Assembly (NCBI GenBank): GCA_900317685.1
Contig: ONHQ01000035.1
Span: 1 to 64,000, forward strand
Origin: an uncultured Prevotella sp.
GTDB taxonomy: Bacteria; Bacteroidota; Bacteroidia; Bacteroidales; Bacteroidaceae
Direction: 5' to 3'
Length of the DNA: 64,000 nucleotides
The position numbers and the translations under genes were made by a program. Below the pieces are notes generated by a model. That model saw nothing but the letters and a program-made list of their open reading frames with translations, was not told the DNA's origin and did no database searches. Of this stretch, positions 42,518 through 51,999 are shown piece by piece. Within the stretch, counting starts at the first letter, position 1; each line of letters begins with the position of its first letter.

Positions 42518-43594
42518 ATGGAAAAACAACGCATTCTTTTTATCGACCGTGACGGCACACTTATCGAAGAACCGGCTGACGAGCAGATCGACTCTTTTGA
42601 GAAGTTGCGCTTCGTGCCCGGTGTTTTCAGCAATCTGGGATATATCCACAAACGTATGGGATTCCGCTTTGTGATGGTCACCAATCAAGACGGGCTTGGC
42701 ACACCGTCGTTTCCAGAGGAGACATTCTGGCCCGTGCACAGACTGATGCTTCAAGCGCTGGAGAGCGAAGGCATTACTTTCGACGACCAGCTCATCGACC
42801 GGCACTTCCCGGAAGACAACTCACCAGAGCGCAAGCCCGGCACTGCCATGCTGAAGAAATACATCGACAATCCGGCTTACGACATAGCCGGGAGCTATGT
42901 CATCGGCGATAGAGAGAGTGACGAACAGCTTGCTAAGAACCTGGGATGCAAGGCCATCATCCTCGGACGCGACGGCATGACATGGGAAAAAACAGCCGAA
43001 CTGCTGATTGCTGGAGAACGTACCGCAGAGGTGAGACGTACTACCAAAGAAACAGACATATTCGTACGTGTCAACCTTGACGGATCGGGTAAGACAGACA
43101 TTGACACCGGGCTTGGATTCTTTGATCACATGCTGGAGCAAATCGGCAAACACGGTATGATAGACCTCACCGTACACACGAATGGCGATCTTTGGGTCGA
43201 TGAGCACCATACTATTGAAGACACTGGCATTGCTTTGGGAGAGTGCATTCTCAAAGCATTAGGCGATAAGCGGGGCATCGAGCGATATGGATTCTGCCTG
43301 CCTATGGACGATTGCCTGTGTCAGGTGGCTATAGACTTTGGCGGACGTCCTTGGCTCGTTTGGGATGCCGAGTTCCACAGAGAAAAGATCGGAGAGATGC
43401 CAACAGAGATGTTCATGCACTTCTTTAAAAGTTTCAGTGACGCAGCACGCATCAACCTGAACATTAAGGCGGAGGGTGAGAACGAACATCATAAGATAGA
43501 AGGCATCTTCAAGGCGCTGGCACGCAGCTTGAAGATGGCTGTAAGAAGAGATATCCACCACTTGGTGCTGCCTTCTACAAAGGGAACACTATAA
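42518..43594 (+). CDS. hisB: Bifunctional histidinol-phosphatase / imidazoleglycerol-phosphate dehydratase
   Basis: HisB catalyses two steps of histidine synthesis. The 358-residue protein has an N-terminal HAD phosphatase ([12 protein letters not shown] near residue 7, MVTNQDG near 56, and YVIGDRESD near 132) and a C-terminal dehydratase domain from about 170 with the metal-binding motifs [23 protein letters not shown] and [15 protein letters not shown]. Other his genes are not in the window. A terminator follows. Confidence 0.96.
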   Translation: MEKQRILFIDRDGTLIEEPADEQIDSFEKLRFVPGVFSNLGYIHKRMGFRFVMVTNQDGLGTPSFPEETFWPVHRLMLQALESEGITFDDQLIDRHFPEDNSPERKPGTAMLKKYIDNPAYDIAGSYVIGDRESDEQLAKNLGCKAIILGRDGMTWEKTAELLIAGERTAEVRRTTKETDIFVRVNLDGSGKTDIDTGLGFFDHMLEQIGKHGMIDLTVHTNGDLWVDEHHTIEDTGIALGECILKALGDKRGIERYGFCLPMDDCLCQVAIDFGGRPWLVWDAEFHREKIGEMPTEMFMHFFKSFSDAARINLNIKAEGENEHHKIEGIFKALARSLKMAVRRDIHHLVLPSTKGTL

Positions 43595-43611
43595 ATACAA
43601 ATAAACTAAAA

Positions 43612-43645
43612 AAGGAGAGCAGAAACAATTCTGCCCTCCTATTTT
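43612..43645. terminator. Terminator between convergent hisB and sucD
   Basis: AGGAGAGCAGAA and TTCTGCCCTCCT form a stem with one mismatch around ACAA. Plus-strand transcripts continue into ATTTTATATA and minus-strand transcripts into seven T residues, so it can stop both. Confidence 0.85.
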
Positions 43646-43763
43646 ATATATAGCGTATCAGAAATCTGACCTGACGCTCTTCTCTGTTTTACATAATGTT
43701 GAGCAGATATCAAGTCATATCATTACGACTCTGACTTCCTACCTCAACAGCCGTTTTCTTACC

Positions 43764-44642
43764 TTACTCTGCTTTTCCCATCAGCTTTTTCAACAGTCCA
43801 GGGATCTCGCAACTCTCCATAGCCACCGGCACGCCAGCAGCCTCGAAAGCCGCAATCTTGTCAGCAGCAGAACCAGAACTGCTGGAGATGATAGCACCTG
43901 CATGACCCATCTGCTTACCCGGGGGCGCTGTGCGACCATCAATGAAAGCGACGACAGGCTTAGTGATATGCTCCTTGATATAGGCAGCAGCATGTTCCTC
44001 TGCATCACCGCCAATCTCACCTATCAAGGCAATGGAGTCGGTGTCCGGGTCATCTTGGAACATCTGCAGCAGATCCTCAAAATAAAGACCCACCACAGGA
44101 TCGCCACCGACGCCTATTGCTGTGCTCTGTCCCATACCAGCCTTTGTAAGGTTATCGACGACTTCGTAAGTCAGTGTACCCGAGCGACTGATGACACCAG
44201 TATGTCCCTTCTTAAAGATATTGGAAGGCATGATGCCCACCATACTCAGTTCGGGCGAGATCAGTCCCGGGCAGTTCGGACCTATCAGATGAGCACCCTT
44301 CACCTGGATATAGCGCTGGGCAATGACAGCATCCACCACGGGAATGCCCTCTGTAATGCAGATGATGAGTTTGATACCGGCATCAGCAGCCTCCAACATA
44401 GCATCCTTGGCAAATGGAGCAGGAACGAAGATGATCGACGTGTTGGCCTTCGTTGACTCTACAGCCTCACGAACTGTATTGAATACAGGAATGCCATCCA
44501 CCTCCTGTCCACCTTTTCCGGGTGAAGTGCCGCCAACAACGTTTGTTCCGTATTCTTTCATCTTGGCAGCATGGAAACTGCCGTCGCGGCCTGTGATGCC
44601 CTGAACGATCAGGCGCGTATCTTTATTGATCAAAATACTCAT
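43764..44642 (-). CDS. sucD: Succinyl-CoA ligase, alpha subunit
   Basis: With SucC this enzyme interconverts succinyl-CoA and succinate with formation of a nucleoside triphosphate. The 292-residue length is normal. CoA-binding segment [20 protein letters not shown] near residue 13, [12 protein letters not shown] near 118, and the phospho-His loop [17 protein letters not shown] near 246 are all intact. It starts 19 nt after sucC. Confidence 0.97.
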   Translation of the reverse strand: MSILINKDTRLIVQGITGRDGSFHAAKMKEYGTNVVGGTSPGKGGQEVDGIPVFNTVREAVESTKANTSIIFVPAPFAKDAMLEAADAGIKLIICITEGIPVVDAVIAQRYIQVKGAHLIGPNCPGLISPELSMVGIMPSNIFKKGHTGVISRSGTLTYEVVDNLTKAGMGQSTAIGVGGDPVVGLYFEDLLQMFQDDPDTDSIALIGEIGGDAEEHAAAYIKEHITKPVVAFIDGRTAPPGKQMGHAGAIISSSSGSAADKIAAFEAAGVPVAMESCEIPGLLKKLMGKAE

Positions 44643-44661
44643 GATAATACCTTTTAAAAGA

Positions 44662-45801
44662 TTAAAGATTGTTCATTGCCTCCACAGCCTTATGACCTGC
44701 ATCGGCCATGGTCGTTGCTACGATGAAATGGGAATTCTGCAACAGGCGACGTCCCTCCTCTGCATTGGTTCCTGTCAGACGGATGACGATCGGCATGTCG
44801 GTATTGATGCTCTTGAACGCCTCCAAGAGTCCCTTTGCCACATCGTCGCAACGAGTGATACCACCGAAGATATTGATCAAAATCACCTTCACATGCTGAT
44901 CGCTCATCAACAGATTCATGGCATCTACAATCTTCTCAGGGTTAGAACTGCCACCAATGTCCAGGAAGTTGGCAGGATTGCCTCCATAGAGCTTGATCAT
45001 GTCCATGGTAGCCATGGCAAGTCCGGCACCATTGACCATACAACCGATATTACCACCTAAGTTGACATAGCTAAAACCTTTAGACTTGGCATAGAGTTCT
45101 TTTTTCTCATCCTCCGTAGGCTCATTGAGTTCTGCCACATCAGGATGACGATAAAGTGCATTATTGTCAAATGTCATTTTGGCGTCAATAGCCTTCAACT
45201 GCCCCTCTTTCGTCAACACCAGTGGATTGATCTCTGCCAGAGAAGCGTCCTTCTCCATAAACAGACGATAGAGATTCTTGAAAAGAGGTATGGCTTGCTT
45301 CACCACAGCCTTGTCATCAAACAGTTTGTAAGCAGCCGCGCGAGCCTGGAAATCAGCCATGCCGATAAGCGGATCAATCACTATCTTCTCTATCTTCTCC
45401 GGTGATTCTTTGGCAACCTGCTCGATATCCATACCTCCGGCACGAGACAGCATCATCAAAGGAGACTTACTCTTACGGTCGATCAGAATGCTGACGTAAT
45501 ACTCTTTGTCTATGTTCACAGCTTCTGTGACAAGCACGCGGTCAACGACGTATCCTTTGATGGTCATCCCAAGAATGTCAGATGCCACTTTGCGTACCTC
45601 ATCTTCCGAAGCAGCGAGCTTCACGCCGCCAGCCTTTCCACGTCCGCCTGTGTGAACTTGCGCTTTGACTACAACCCGTCCAGAGCCTAACCGATGGTAA
45701 GCGTCAACACATTCATCAACGCTACGACACAAAATAGGACTGTCTACGGGCAAACCATACTGAGCAAAGAACTCCTTTGCCTGATATTCGTGTACCTTCA
45801 T
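44662..45801 (-). CDS. sucC: Succinyl-CoA ligase, beta subunit
   Basis: The nucleotide-binding subunit of succinyl-CoA ligase, 379 residues. It starts [19 protein letters not shown], with the ATP-grasp motif [18 protein letters not shown] near 46, [20 protein letters not shown] near 238, and [12 protein letters not shown] near 275. It is the first gene of the sucCD operon. In Prevotella this enzyme fits the succinate and propionate branch of fermentation. Confidence 0.97.
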   Translation of the reverse strand: MKVHEYQAKEFFAQYGLPVDSPILCRSVDECVDAYHRLGSGRVVVKAQVHTGGRGKAGGVKLAASEDEVRKVASDILGMTIKGYVVDRVLVTEAVNIDKEYYVSILIDRKSKSPLMMLSRAGGMDIEQVAKESPEKIEKIVIDPLIGMADFQARAAAYKLFDDKAVVKQAIPLFKNLYRLFMEKDASLAEINPLVLTKEGQLKAIDAKMTFDNNALYRHPDVAELNEPTEDEKKELYAKSKGFSYVNLGGNIGCMVNGAGLAMATMDMIKLYGGNPANFLDIGGSSNPEKIVDAMNLLMSDQHVKVILINIFGGITRCDDVAKGLLEAFKSINTDMPIVIRLTGTNAEEGRRLLQNSHFIVATTMADAGHKAVEAMNNL

Positions 45802-45830
45802 AATATATTAGTTAATGAATTAACAAGTCA

Positions 45831-45861
45831 CAAAATTAGCGATTTCTTTCAAAAGTGCAAA
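45831..45861 (-). promoter_or_regulatory. Promoter of sucCD
   Basis: On the minus strand a -33 TTTG (45858-45861) and a -7 TAATTTTG (45831-45838) are 19 nt apart, 30 nt upstream of the sucC start. Confidence 0.75.
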
Positions 45862-46052
45862 ATTATCAGGCAACTATTTTCCAATTATTCTCGCCTGATG
45901 ACAAGAGTAGAGAGTTATTCCTTTACATATTGCTAACTATTGGCAAAGTTGCAAAGGATTATTTCGCCATTCAAGAATAGATAATGCGCTTTGAGAACAA
46001 GAGAAGACTTCTCTCATCTACTTTATTAAGAAAGCTGGAAAACGCAAAAGAT

Positions 46053-46083
46053 TTTGCTATATGGGCAAAATTTTGTACCTTTG
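46053..46083 (+). promoter_or_regulatory. Promoter of the MFS transporter gene
   Basis: TTTG (46053-46056) and TACCTTTG (46076-46083) are 19 nt apart, a full consensus match. The ATG at 46200 lies 116 nt after the -7 element, a long leader for this genome. Confidence 0.75.
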
Positions 46084-46148
46084 CCGTGCAACCTGTCAAG
46101 GCGAGATAACATGTAGTGTATTCCGAAAGGACGTTACGCGTAAGTCTA

Positions 46149-46188
46149 GTTATGAACTCTTACAGGTGCCTTATTATCAGTTCATAAC
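46149..46188 (+). promoter_or_regulatory. Perfect 10-bp inverted repeat in the MFS leader
   Basis: GTTATGAACT (46149-46158) and AGTTCATAAC (46179-46188) flank a 20-nt loop and end 11 nt before the ATG. It could be a hairpin that controls translation or a site for a dimeric regulator. No known riboswitch class was recognised. Confidence 0.55.
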
Positions 46189-46199
46189 AATAAAAAATC

Positions 46200-47375
46200 A
46201 TGAGTGTAGTAAACAAGAAGTTGACAGACACCATTCTGTCTATGTCGCTCCTGACCATTATGGCAGGGGCTGCCATCGCACCGGCCTTGGGCGTTATCAA
46301 GGCTCACTTTGCAGAAGCTCCTGAACTGCTCGTCCAGTTCATAGTCAGCATTCCGGCTCTGTTCATCATCATCACCAATCTCTTCTTCCTCGACATCAGC
46401 CGCCATTACAGTACGCGGGCGATAGCCCTTTTCGGGCTTGTGCTCTACGTGGCAGCCGGAGCAGGATGCTTCCTTGTCGGCAATATCTACGCGCTTCTTG
46501 TCCTACGGGCGTTGCTCGGTGTGAGTGTAGGCCTCATCATGCCGCTATCCACCGGTCTGTTGGCCTACTACTATCCTCCCGAACAGCAGGCGCATCTCAT
46601 GGGCCTCTCGGCTGCCATGAACCAAATGGGCGGTGTCGTAGCCACACTGTTGGCCGGACTCTTGTCGTCAATAGGGTGGCAGTGGGCCTTTCTCGTGTAT
46701 CTTTTAGGACTGTTCGCTGTAGTCATGGTGGCTGTCTATTTGCCTGACGACCACCTTGGCTCTGCCAACAAGCGTGGTATTCCTTTCCAGCCACGACAAC
46801 TGTTGAAGTTCCACCCTTCAGTCAACGGAATGCTCTTGCTGATGATGATCTTCTTCATCTATCCCACCAACTTTGCCATTACAGCTGAGAAGCAGACTGG
46901 ACTGGGGTTGACCATCACCACACTCATCATGGTGGGACTGGACCTTGTGGCGTTCTTCGTCGGCATGATATTCGGGCAACTGATGAACATCTTCCGCGAG
47001 CCGATGAAATACCTTGCACCGCTATTCTTCCTGGTCGGCTATTTTTTCTTCTCCGTGGCTCATTCCATTTTTCCCTTGCTGATGGGTGCTGTATTCACGG
47101 GCATTGCCAATGGTGTGGGTGTACCTTATCTCAACACCATCGCGTCGATCAAGGGAGGCCGCAACTCAGCTACTACCGTCATGCCGCTGCTCTCCGCCGC
47201 GTTGTATATGGGGCAGTTTCTCTCTCCCATCGTCGTAACGCCGCTGTCACGATGGATTCTCGGCGAACAGGATGTGGCGGGCAGTTACAAGATTGGCATC
47301 ATGCTCTGTCTTGTCTTCCTCATTCAAGTCTATACCACCCGCCACTACCAAAGCTTACCGCCAAAGGGAAAATAG
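46200..47375 (+). CDS. Major facilitator superfamily transporter
   Basis: A 391-residue inner-membrane transporter with about twelve hydrophobic spans. It shows the first-half MFS features: TILSMSLLTIMAGAAIAPAL (span 1), the DISRHYSTR loop between spans 2 and 3, RALLGVSVGLIMPLSTGLLA (span 4), and a repeat of the pattern in the second half (GMIFGQLMN, then PLFFLVGYFFFSVAHSIFPL). The length fits the drug/sugar efflux type. The substrate cannot be told. It is the only plus-strand member of the accessory redox region and converges on the flavin reductase-like gene. Confidence 0.9.
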   Translation: MSVVNKKLTDTILSMSLLTIMAGAAIAPALGVIKAHFAEAPELLVQFIVSIPALFIIITNLFFLDISRHYSTRAIALFGLVLYVAAGAGCFLVGNIYALLVLRALLGVSVGLIMPLSTGLLAYYYPPEQQAHLMGLSAAMNQMGGVVATLLAGLLSSIGWQWAFLVYLLGLFAVVMVAVYLPDDHLGSANKRGIPFQPRQLLKFHPSVNGMLLLMMIFFIYPTNFAITAEKQTGLGLTITTLIMVGLDLVAFFVGMIFGQLMNIFREPMKYLAPLFFLVGYFFFSVAHSIFPLLMGAVFTGIANGVGVPYLNTIASIKGGRNSATTVMPLLSAALYMGQFLSPIVVTPLSRWILGEQDVAGSYKIGIMLCLVFLIQVYTTRHYQSLPPKGK

Positions 47376-47393
47376 CAACAATAACGCAATTCT

Positions 47394-47978
47394 CTATTTC
47401 TTCCACGCTCCGACAACCTCTCCTATATACATGGAGTGGATGCCGGCGGGGAAGTTACCGTAGAGTTTGCGCGGCACGTCGTTGCGGAAAGCTGAAGGAC
47501 TAAGTTGCTGGTCGTACATGATCTCACACTCATAGACAGCGGTAGCCTCGGTGAAGTAAGGTGCACCATGCTTGGTATAGGCTACATGCAGTCCGAGGGC
47601 CTTTGCCTTGTCGCCGTCGCGTCCGCTATGGTGCCCCATATAATCCGCCACTTTCATATCGTCGAAGGTCATCACAGTGAAATAACGAGCACGCTCCATG
47701 AACTCATGGGTGTAGCGCTTCTGTGCCACATAGACGGTCATGGTAGGCTTGCCCCACAACGTACCGGTGTCACCCCAACCGATAGTCATGGCATTGTAAC
47801 CATTGCCTGTGGAGTCAGCGGCGGCAAGAATGGGAGCGTTGGCAAAGAAGGTAAAGGGATTGTCTGTGAAGTCGTTGTTTATATCTATCTCCTTGAATCC
47901 ATGTTCTGTCTGCGCGCATATCTTTTGACCACCAATAAGTAGCAGCAGGATAGTTGCAAGAATGTTGAAATGCTTCAT
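47394..47978 (-). CDS. Exported flavin reductase-like protein
   Basis: A 194-residue protein with a signal peptide (FNILATILLLLIGGQKICAQ) followed by a flavin reductase-like (split-barrel FMN-binding) domain: NPFTFFANAPILAAAD, YNAMTIGWGDTGTLWGKPTM, and FTVMTFDD. The combination of a signal peptide with this normally cytoplasmic fold is noteworthy and suggests a periplasmic flavin enzyme. It starts 19 nt after the ketopantoate reductase-like gene. Confidence 0.85.
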   Translation of the reverse strand: MKHFNILATILLLLIGGQKICAQTEHGFKEIDINNDFTDNPFTFFANAPILAAADSTGNGYNAMTIGWGDTGTLWGKPTMTVYVAQKRYTHEFMERARYFTVMTFDDMKVADYMGHHSGRDGDKAKALGLHVAYTKHGAPYFTEATAVYECEIMYDQQLSPSAFRNDVPRKLYGNFPAGIHSMYIGEVVGAWKK

Positions 47979-47997
47979 AATAATGATACGTTATTTA

Positions 47998-48900
47998 TTA
48001 GTCCTCTAACATCTCCATCATGGGCATGGAGACTCCGGCACCACGTGCTTCCTCAATAGGACGCGTGTAGAGATAGTTGATCTCCATAGGTCGATGGAAG
48101 TCATAGTCAAGTTTCATGCTCGGGGAGTATGGCTTCATCTTCCGTGTCATGTTGAGCATGGTCTCGGCATAGTCATCGCCAATACCTTCCACGCCCACAG
48201 CCTGAGCCGCATGAATGATCTCCAGCATCTGTCGGCGGAGCAGCCTCTCGATGAAAGAATCTGCCACCAGCTTGTCAGTCTGAGTGTTGAGCACCACACT
48301 CATCCCATTGAATGTCATATTCCACACGGCTTTCTTCCACCTTGCCTCACGATAGTCCACTCTATCAGCCTTGATGCCGGCGGCAACAAAATCAGCCACT
48401 ACGGCCTCAACACGTTCTGTATCGGGGCAGGAGTAGTTGCCGAGGCTGATGCGCCCTAAACTCTGATGGTTGACGCGTCCCGGTTCTGTCTTGGCCGAAC
48501 AGATATAAGCCAGTCCGGCCGCCAGCCTCACTTGTGGCAGCATCTTCTGCACGTCCTCTTCCACACCGATACCGTTCTGGATGAGCACTACAAGGGTATC
48601 GGGCTTGAGCAAGGGCGGCAACAATTGAGGCAGCAAATAGTTGTTGACCGACTTGAGCGACACCAGAACGACATCGCATGCCGGCATGTCAGCGGCACGA
48701 TGGTAAGCGTTGACAACATCAAGATGGAACGAGCCTTCGCACGAGTCCACCTGCAAGCCATGCTCCACGACATAGTCGTAGTCGCTGTGGAAGAGAAAGT
48801 GTACTTTTTCACCGGCTTTGGCAAGTTTACCGCCATAGTAACCTCCTATGGCTCCAGTGCCAATGACACCATAACATAGTTTCTTCTGATTCATAAACAA
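47998..48900 (-). CDS. Ketopantoate reductase family protein (PanE/ApbA-like)
   Basis: A 300-residue NADPH-dependent oxidoreductase. The N-terminal Rossmann motif is GVIGTGAIGGYYGGKLAKAG at residues 9-28, followed by VVLVSLKSVNNYLL, LIQNGIGVEED, and the C-terminal helical domain with KAVWNMTFNGMSVVLN, where the Lys and Asn match catalytic positions. It may make pantoate for CoA synthesis or act on another 2-keto acid; the accessory gene context makes the second possible. It lies downstream of the broken AraC gene. Confidence 0.88.
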   Translation of the reverse strand: MFMNQKKLCYGVIGTGAIGGYYGGKLAKAGEKVHFLFHSDYDYVVEHGLQVDSCEGSFHLDVVNAYHRAADMPACDVVLVSLKSVNNYLLPQLLPPLLKPDTLVVLIQNGIGVEEDVQKMLPQVRLAAGLAYICSAKTEPGRVNHQSLGRISLGNYSCPDTERVEAVVADFVAAGIKADRVDYREARWKKAVWNMTFNGMSVVLNTQTDKLVADSFIERLLRRQMLEIIHAAQAVGVEGIGDDYAETMLNMTRKMKPYSPSMKLDYDFHRPMEINYLYTRPIEEARGAGVSMPMMEMLED

Positions 48901-48921
48901 AAAATATTTCTTGAGAAGTTG

Positions 48922-49229
48922 TCATCCCACGTTGAGATGTGAGGGCGGAATGCCATATTGTTTCTTAAACGCAGTGGAGAAATGACTGAGGTTTTTGAAC
49001 CCTGCCTTCATATAGACATCATTGGCCTTCATACCTTTCTCCAGCAGTCTTCGCGCCTCCTGTAGTCGTCGCTGAGTGAGCTACCGCTATGGACAAAGAT
49101 GTAAGATGCTGTCGAAGTCGTTAAGAACACATCAGCTGCCGTCAGATCCTTGACGATCACTTCATTGCTGGCAAAGTTGTCTGTGGTGCCGGGGAGATAC
49201 TCCTTGGGCCAATTGGTTTCGTTCAACAT
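48922..49229 (-). pseudogene. AraC-family regulator with internal deletion
   Basis: The start at 49229 encodes an N-terminal segment (MLNETNWPKEYLPGTTDNFA) of about 50 residues, ending near VHSGSS. The sequence then changes frame near 49080 and reads RRLQEARRLLEKGMKANDVY and FKNLSHFSTAFKKQYGIPPS, the second half of an AraC-type helix-turn-helix domain, up to a stop at 48922-48924. A whole AraC regulator has about 290 residues, so roughly 170 codons have been lost together with the frame. A promoter is still present at 49275-49282. Confidence 0.85.
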
Positions 49230-49274
49230 AACTTTTTTCCTTTCTTTTAAATAACTTTTCTTGTTTCGATGGTG

Positions 49275-49282
49275 CAAAGTTA
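49275..49282 (-). promoter_or_regulatory. -7 promoter element of the broken AraC gene
   Basis: CAAAGTTA reads TAACTTTG on the minus strand, 46 nt upstream of the ATG at 49229. It overlaps the longer in-frame start at 49277, which is therefore rejected. Confidence 0.6.
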
Positions 49283-49353
49283 CGAAGGAAAGGCGGTCAT
49301 GCAGTTATGCGAAACGTCAAAGACCACTTTGCTCAAACGACAACCCACAAAAG

Positions 49354-49989
49354 CTATTGCATAGAAACAACCTTGTTGTAAGTGACGTTGCGCTCGTCCC
49401 ACTTGTCTTTTGGTTTTACCTGGCTGGCCGGATAACCTATGACGATGGTGTTGAATGGTACGAGGTATTTCGGAAGTCCAAGCACCTCTGCCACTGCCTT
49501 ACAGCGGTCAGGAGCGGGATAAGTGCCCGTCCACACTGCTCCCAAGCCCATGGCGTGGGCAGCAAGGAGAATGTTCTCGCTTACAGCAGAAACGTCCTGA
49601 ATCCAGAAGTCCTTGCCACCGCCCTGTAGCGTCTTGTTCATATCGCCACAGACCACGATGGCAAGCGGTGCTTTCTTGGCAAAGCCAGCGTTGGGATTGG
49701 CCTTGGCAAGCCCGTCGAGTAGCTCACGGTCGGTGACCACAACAAAGTGCCAGGGACGCTTGTCGGCAGCCGACGGTGCAGCCATACCGGCACGCAACAG
49801 CCGCTCTATCTTCGCACTGTCAACGGGCTTGTCGAGATAGGTCCGGACGCTCGCACGCGTAAGGATATTCTCATACACGACATCTTCTGCAGATGTCACG
49901 ACAGGCTGTGCTGAGGAAGCCCTCGCCAACTTATAGCTGACAAATATCAAAGCCAGCAATAGTGCAACAATTAAGATTCTATTGTCCAT
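49354..49989 (-). CDS. Membrane-anchored or exported nitroreductase family protein
   Basis: A 211-residue FMN-dependent oxidoreductase. The first 27 residues are a hydrophobic anchor or signal (ILIVALLLALIFVSYKLARA), unusual for the family. The nitroreductase core follows: LTRASVRTYLDKPVDSAKIE, AAPSAADKRPWHFVVV near residue 71, DVSAVSENILLAAHAMGLGA near 132, and VIGYPASQVKPKDKW. It could reduce nitro compounds or quinones at the membrane. It lies 7 nt after the tannase-like gene. Confidence 0.88.
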   Translation of the reverse strand: MDNRILIVALLLALIFVSYKLARASSAQPVVTSAEDVVYENILTRASVRTYLDKPVDSAKIERLLRAGMAAPSAADKRPWHFVVVTDRELLDGLAKANPNAGFAKKAPLAIVVCGDMNKTLQGGGKDFWIQDVSAVSENILLAAHAMGLGAVWTGTYPAPDRCKAVAEVLGLPKYLVPFNTIVIGYPASQVKPKDKWDERNVTYNKVVSMQ

Positions 49990-49996
49990 ATGATAT

Positions 49997-51499
49997 CTAT
50001 TTGGTTATATACGCTATCCAGTTAAAAAGTTCATTGAGCGCATAGTCACCGCTGTGAGGGCGGTTCCAAGCCAAGAGGAAGTTGACATCCTTACCGGCAT
50101 TCTCCAATTTTGTTGCGAGATTGAGAGCAACAGGGAAGGCTGTGTCACGGTCGATGGAGCCATGACGGATATACCAGTGCGGAGCAACAGTGACACCCTC
50201 CTGGCCGATCTGCTCCATCGGGTTAAGCAGATATTCCTCTTCTTTGATCTTATCCGAGACGGTTGTTCCGTTCTTCCCAGCAGAATAGTCAGTGAAATTG
50301 GCCGGTATGTTATTAACATCGCCGAACTCGTCGTTCTCTCCGCTGGCTTCATTGCCTGCCACACCAAGCGCGTCGAAGGCAGGAGCCATCTTCAGCGGAG
50401 TCTTATTGGCCACATAGTTCAGATACTTTGTCATGTCAAGATCAATGATATACTCCCCGACACGCTTTACCTTACCTCCGGTCATGCCGCCTTTCTTCGT
50501 GTTCCTGGCCATGTCCTTAGGCAGATTATTGAGATCGGGCATACCACCATTGACAGGCGCGAACGTACCTGCGTCACTGGTGAAACAGAAGCCTATGCTG
50601 TCGGGAATATCAGCACCGGCATCCTTGGCAATCTGCGCCGACCGGATAAGTTCTTCCTTGATATAGCTGAGATAGTTGTCGCCAGTGAGTAGTGTGCCGT
50701 CTTTTCTCTTCAGTCCGAGTGAGTTGACATAGGCAGGAAACAGAGCGGCGAGTTCTTGTGTCACTTGTCTGTGCGCCACGTCATTGGCCTTTCGTGAGTC
50801 GGTCTGGCCATAAAGCCACTCATAGGCCATGTCGGCATGACGGAGGTCAGTGATGGGACAGTAGCAGACGCTGGCAAAGACATCGTCGCGTTCATCAGCA
50901 GCCACCATTGCCTTGAGGTATTTCTCATAGGCAGGATTATTGCCTGTAGCTCCCATCAATGCCGACATCGCACCACCAGCCGAAGTTCCATCGGTGATAA
51001 TCTTCTCAGCGTCGCCAGGCATCTGCTCGTCGAAGTGGCGCAAATAGCGTATGGCAGCCTTGAGGTCGAGGATGGCAGCAGGAGCTTTACCGTTATAGAT
51101 TTTCTTCTTGCCCTTAGTGACATAAGAAGATCTTCCCCGCGAGCCTACGATGGCAACCACATAGCCGCGCTGCAAAGCCATGCCTGTCGCATCACCAGCC
51201 GACGGATTGCCCGCCGCCGACGGCATATAACCACCCACGTTGGTCTTCAGGAAGATAGGTGCATGAAGATATGCGCCCTCCGGTACGAAGACATTCATGA
51301 ACTGATAAGTGGTGTCCTCGACGTTGGTCACATAATAGAGTTTAGTAAAAGCAGTATAGTTTACTCTGCCCTTCGGCATTTCTACAGACCCCGCCACGCC
51401 CTTTGAAGCATCAAACTGCAACTGTGTAGTAGGCTTCTAGGCAGCTGATACATTCAATGTCATCATCGCTACCAGTGCTGAAACGAAAAACTTCTTCAT
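49997..51499 (-). pseudogene. Subtype B tannase-like esterase with in-frame amber codon
   Basis: The main frame encodes an alpha/beta hydrolase like subtype B tannases, which split gallate esters: YVTNVEDTTYQFMNVFVPEG near the start, TNVGGYMPSAAG, the nucleophile motif TDGTSAGGAMSALMG, and WYIRHGSIDRDTAFPVALNL with a catalytic Asp and later HSGDYALNELFNWI with His. Upstream in the same frame an ATG at 51499 begins a perfect signal peptide (MKKFFVSALVAMMTLNVSAA), but codon 21, just after it, is TAG (51437-51439). CAG to TAG would explain it. The remaining frame has only a TTG (51421) as an early start and would make a protein without a signal. Confidence 0.8.
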
Positions 51500-51608
51500 A
51501 CGTTACTTTTGTTATGAACCATAATAAACTCCACCCGAAATTCATAACTGGATTTACATGCGCATGTACCGGCAACACTCGTTACATTTCTTATCAAGAA
51601 GAGCACTG

Positions 51609-51616
51609 CAAAAGTA
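51609..51616 (-). promoter_or_regulatory. -7 promoter element of the tannase-like gene
   Basis: CAAAAGTA reads TACTTTTG on the minus strand, about 110 nt upstream of the ATG at 51499. Confidence 0.5.
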
Positions 51617-51943
51617 ACAAATATTCTCGCAATCCCCCACAACGAAGCGACCAACTTTAATATTATTATGCCATATTAACTAAAGAAGAACTTCAACCGC
51701 TACAGTACCAAGAACCATGGCCAGTCGCGCAGTGAGTTCCGTCAGTGCCTTCAAACACAATCATAACAGCAGTCATAAAAATGCGGAAGGTATTAATTTA
51801 GAAACAGAAAAGGCTTGGCACACGTACAGTTCGTTCGCAGAAGATGGAAACCTTATGTGATTCATCATATATAGCACTTCCCCCTGCATCATCCTGACAT
51901 GTCTTTAGCTGCCAATATAAGACGAAAGCCCCACTCACAAACG

Positions 51944-51980
51944 CGCCAGAAAATGCAAATACTTAGCATTCTCTGGCGCT
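51944..51980 (-). terminator. Hairpin after nqrF
   Basis: On the minus strand GCGCCAGAGAATGC pairs with GCATTTTCTGGCGC (one G-U pair) around a 9-nt loop. It is followed only by GTTTGTG, so it is a weak terminator or an mRNA end-stabilising hairpin. Confidence 0.65.
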
Positions 51981-51999
51981 ATACATTCAATAGGATGAA

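Larger units (their letters stand above)
45802..46199. other. Divergent spacer between sucC and the MFS gene
   Basis: It holds the sucC promoter, a small inverted repeat ATCAGGC/GCCTGAT (45865-45871 and 45893-45899), the MFS promoter (46053-46083) and a leader of about 110 nt with a perfect inverted repeat before the MFS start. No gene is seen. Confidence 0.6.
51500..51999. other. Spacer between the tannase-like gene and the nqr operon
   Basis: It holds a -7 element (51609-51616) for the tannase-like gene and a hairpin (51944-51980) after nqrF. The stretch between, about 51660-51940, has only short open frames on both strands and no other structure I can support. Confidence 0.6.

Noticed and set aside
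46090..46199. Riboswitch in the MFS leader
   Set aside because: The leader has one perfect inverted repeat, but I found none of the conserved cores of known riboswitch classes.
51717..51860. 48-residue open frame in the spacer before nqrF
   Set aside because: It has no promoter, no recognisable features and no conserved neighbour, so it is likely chance.
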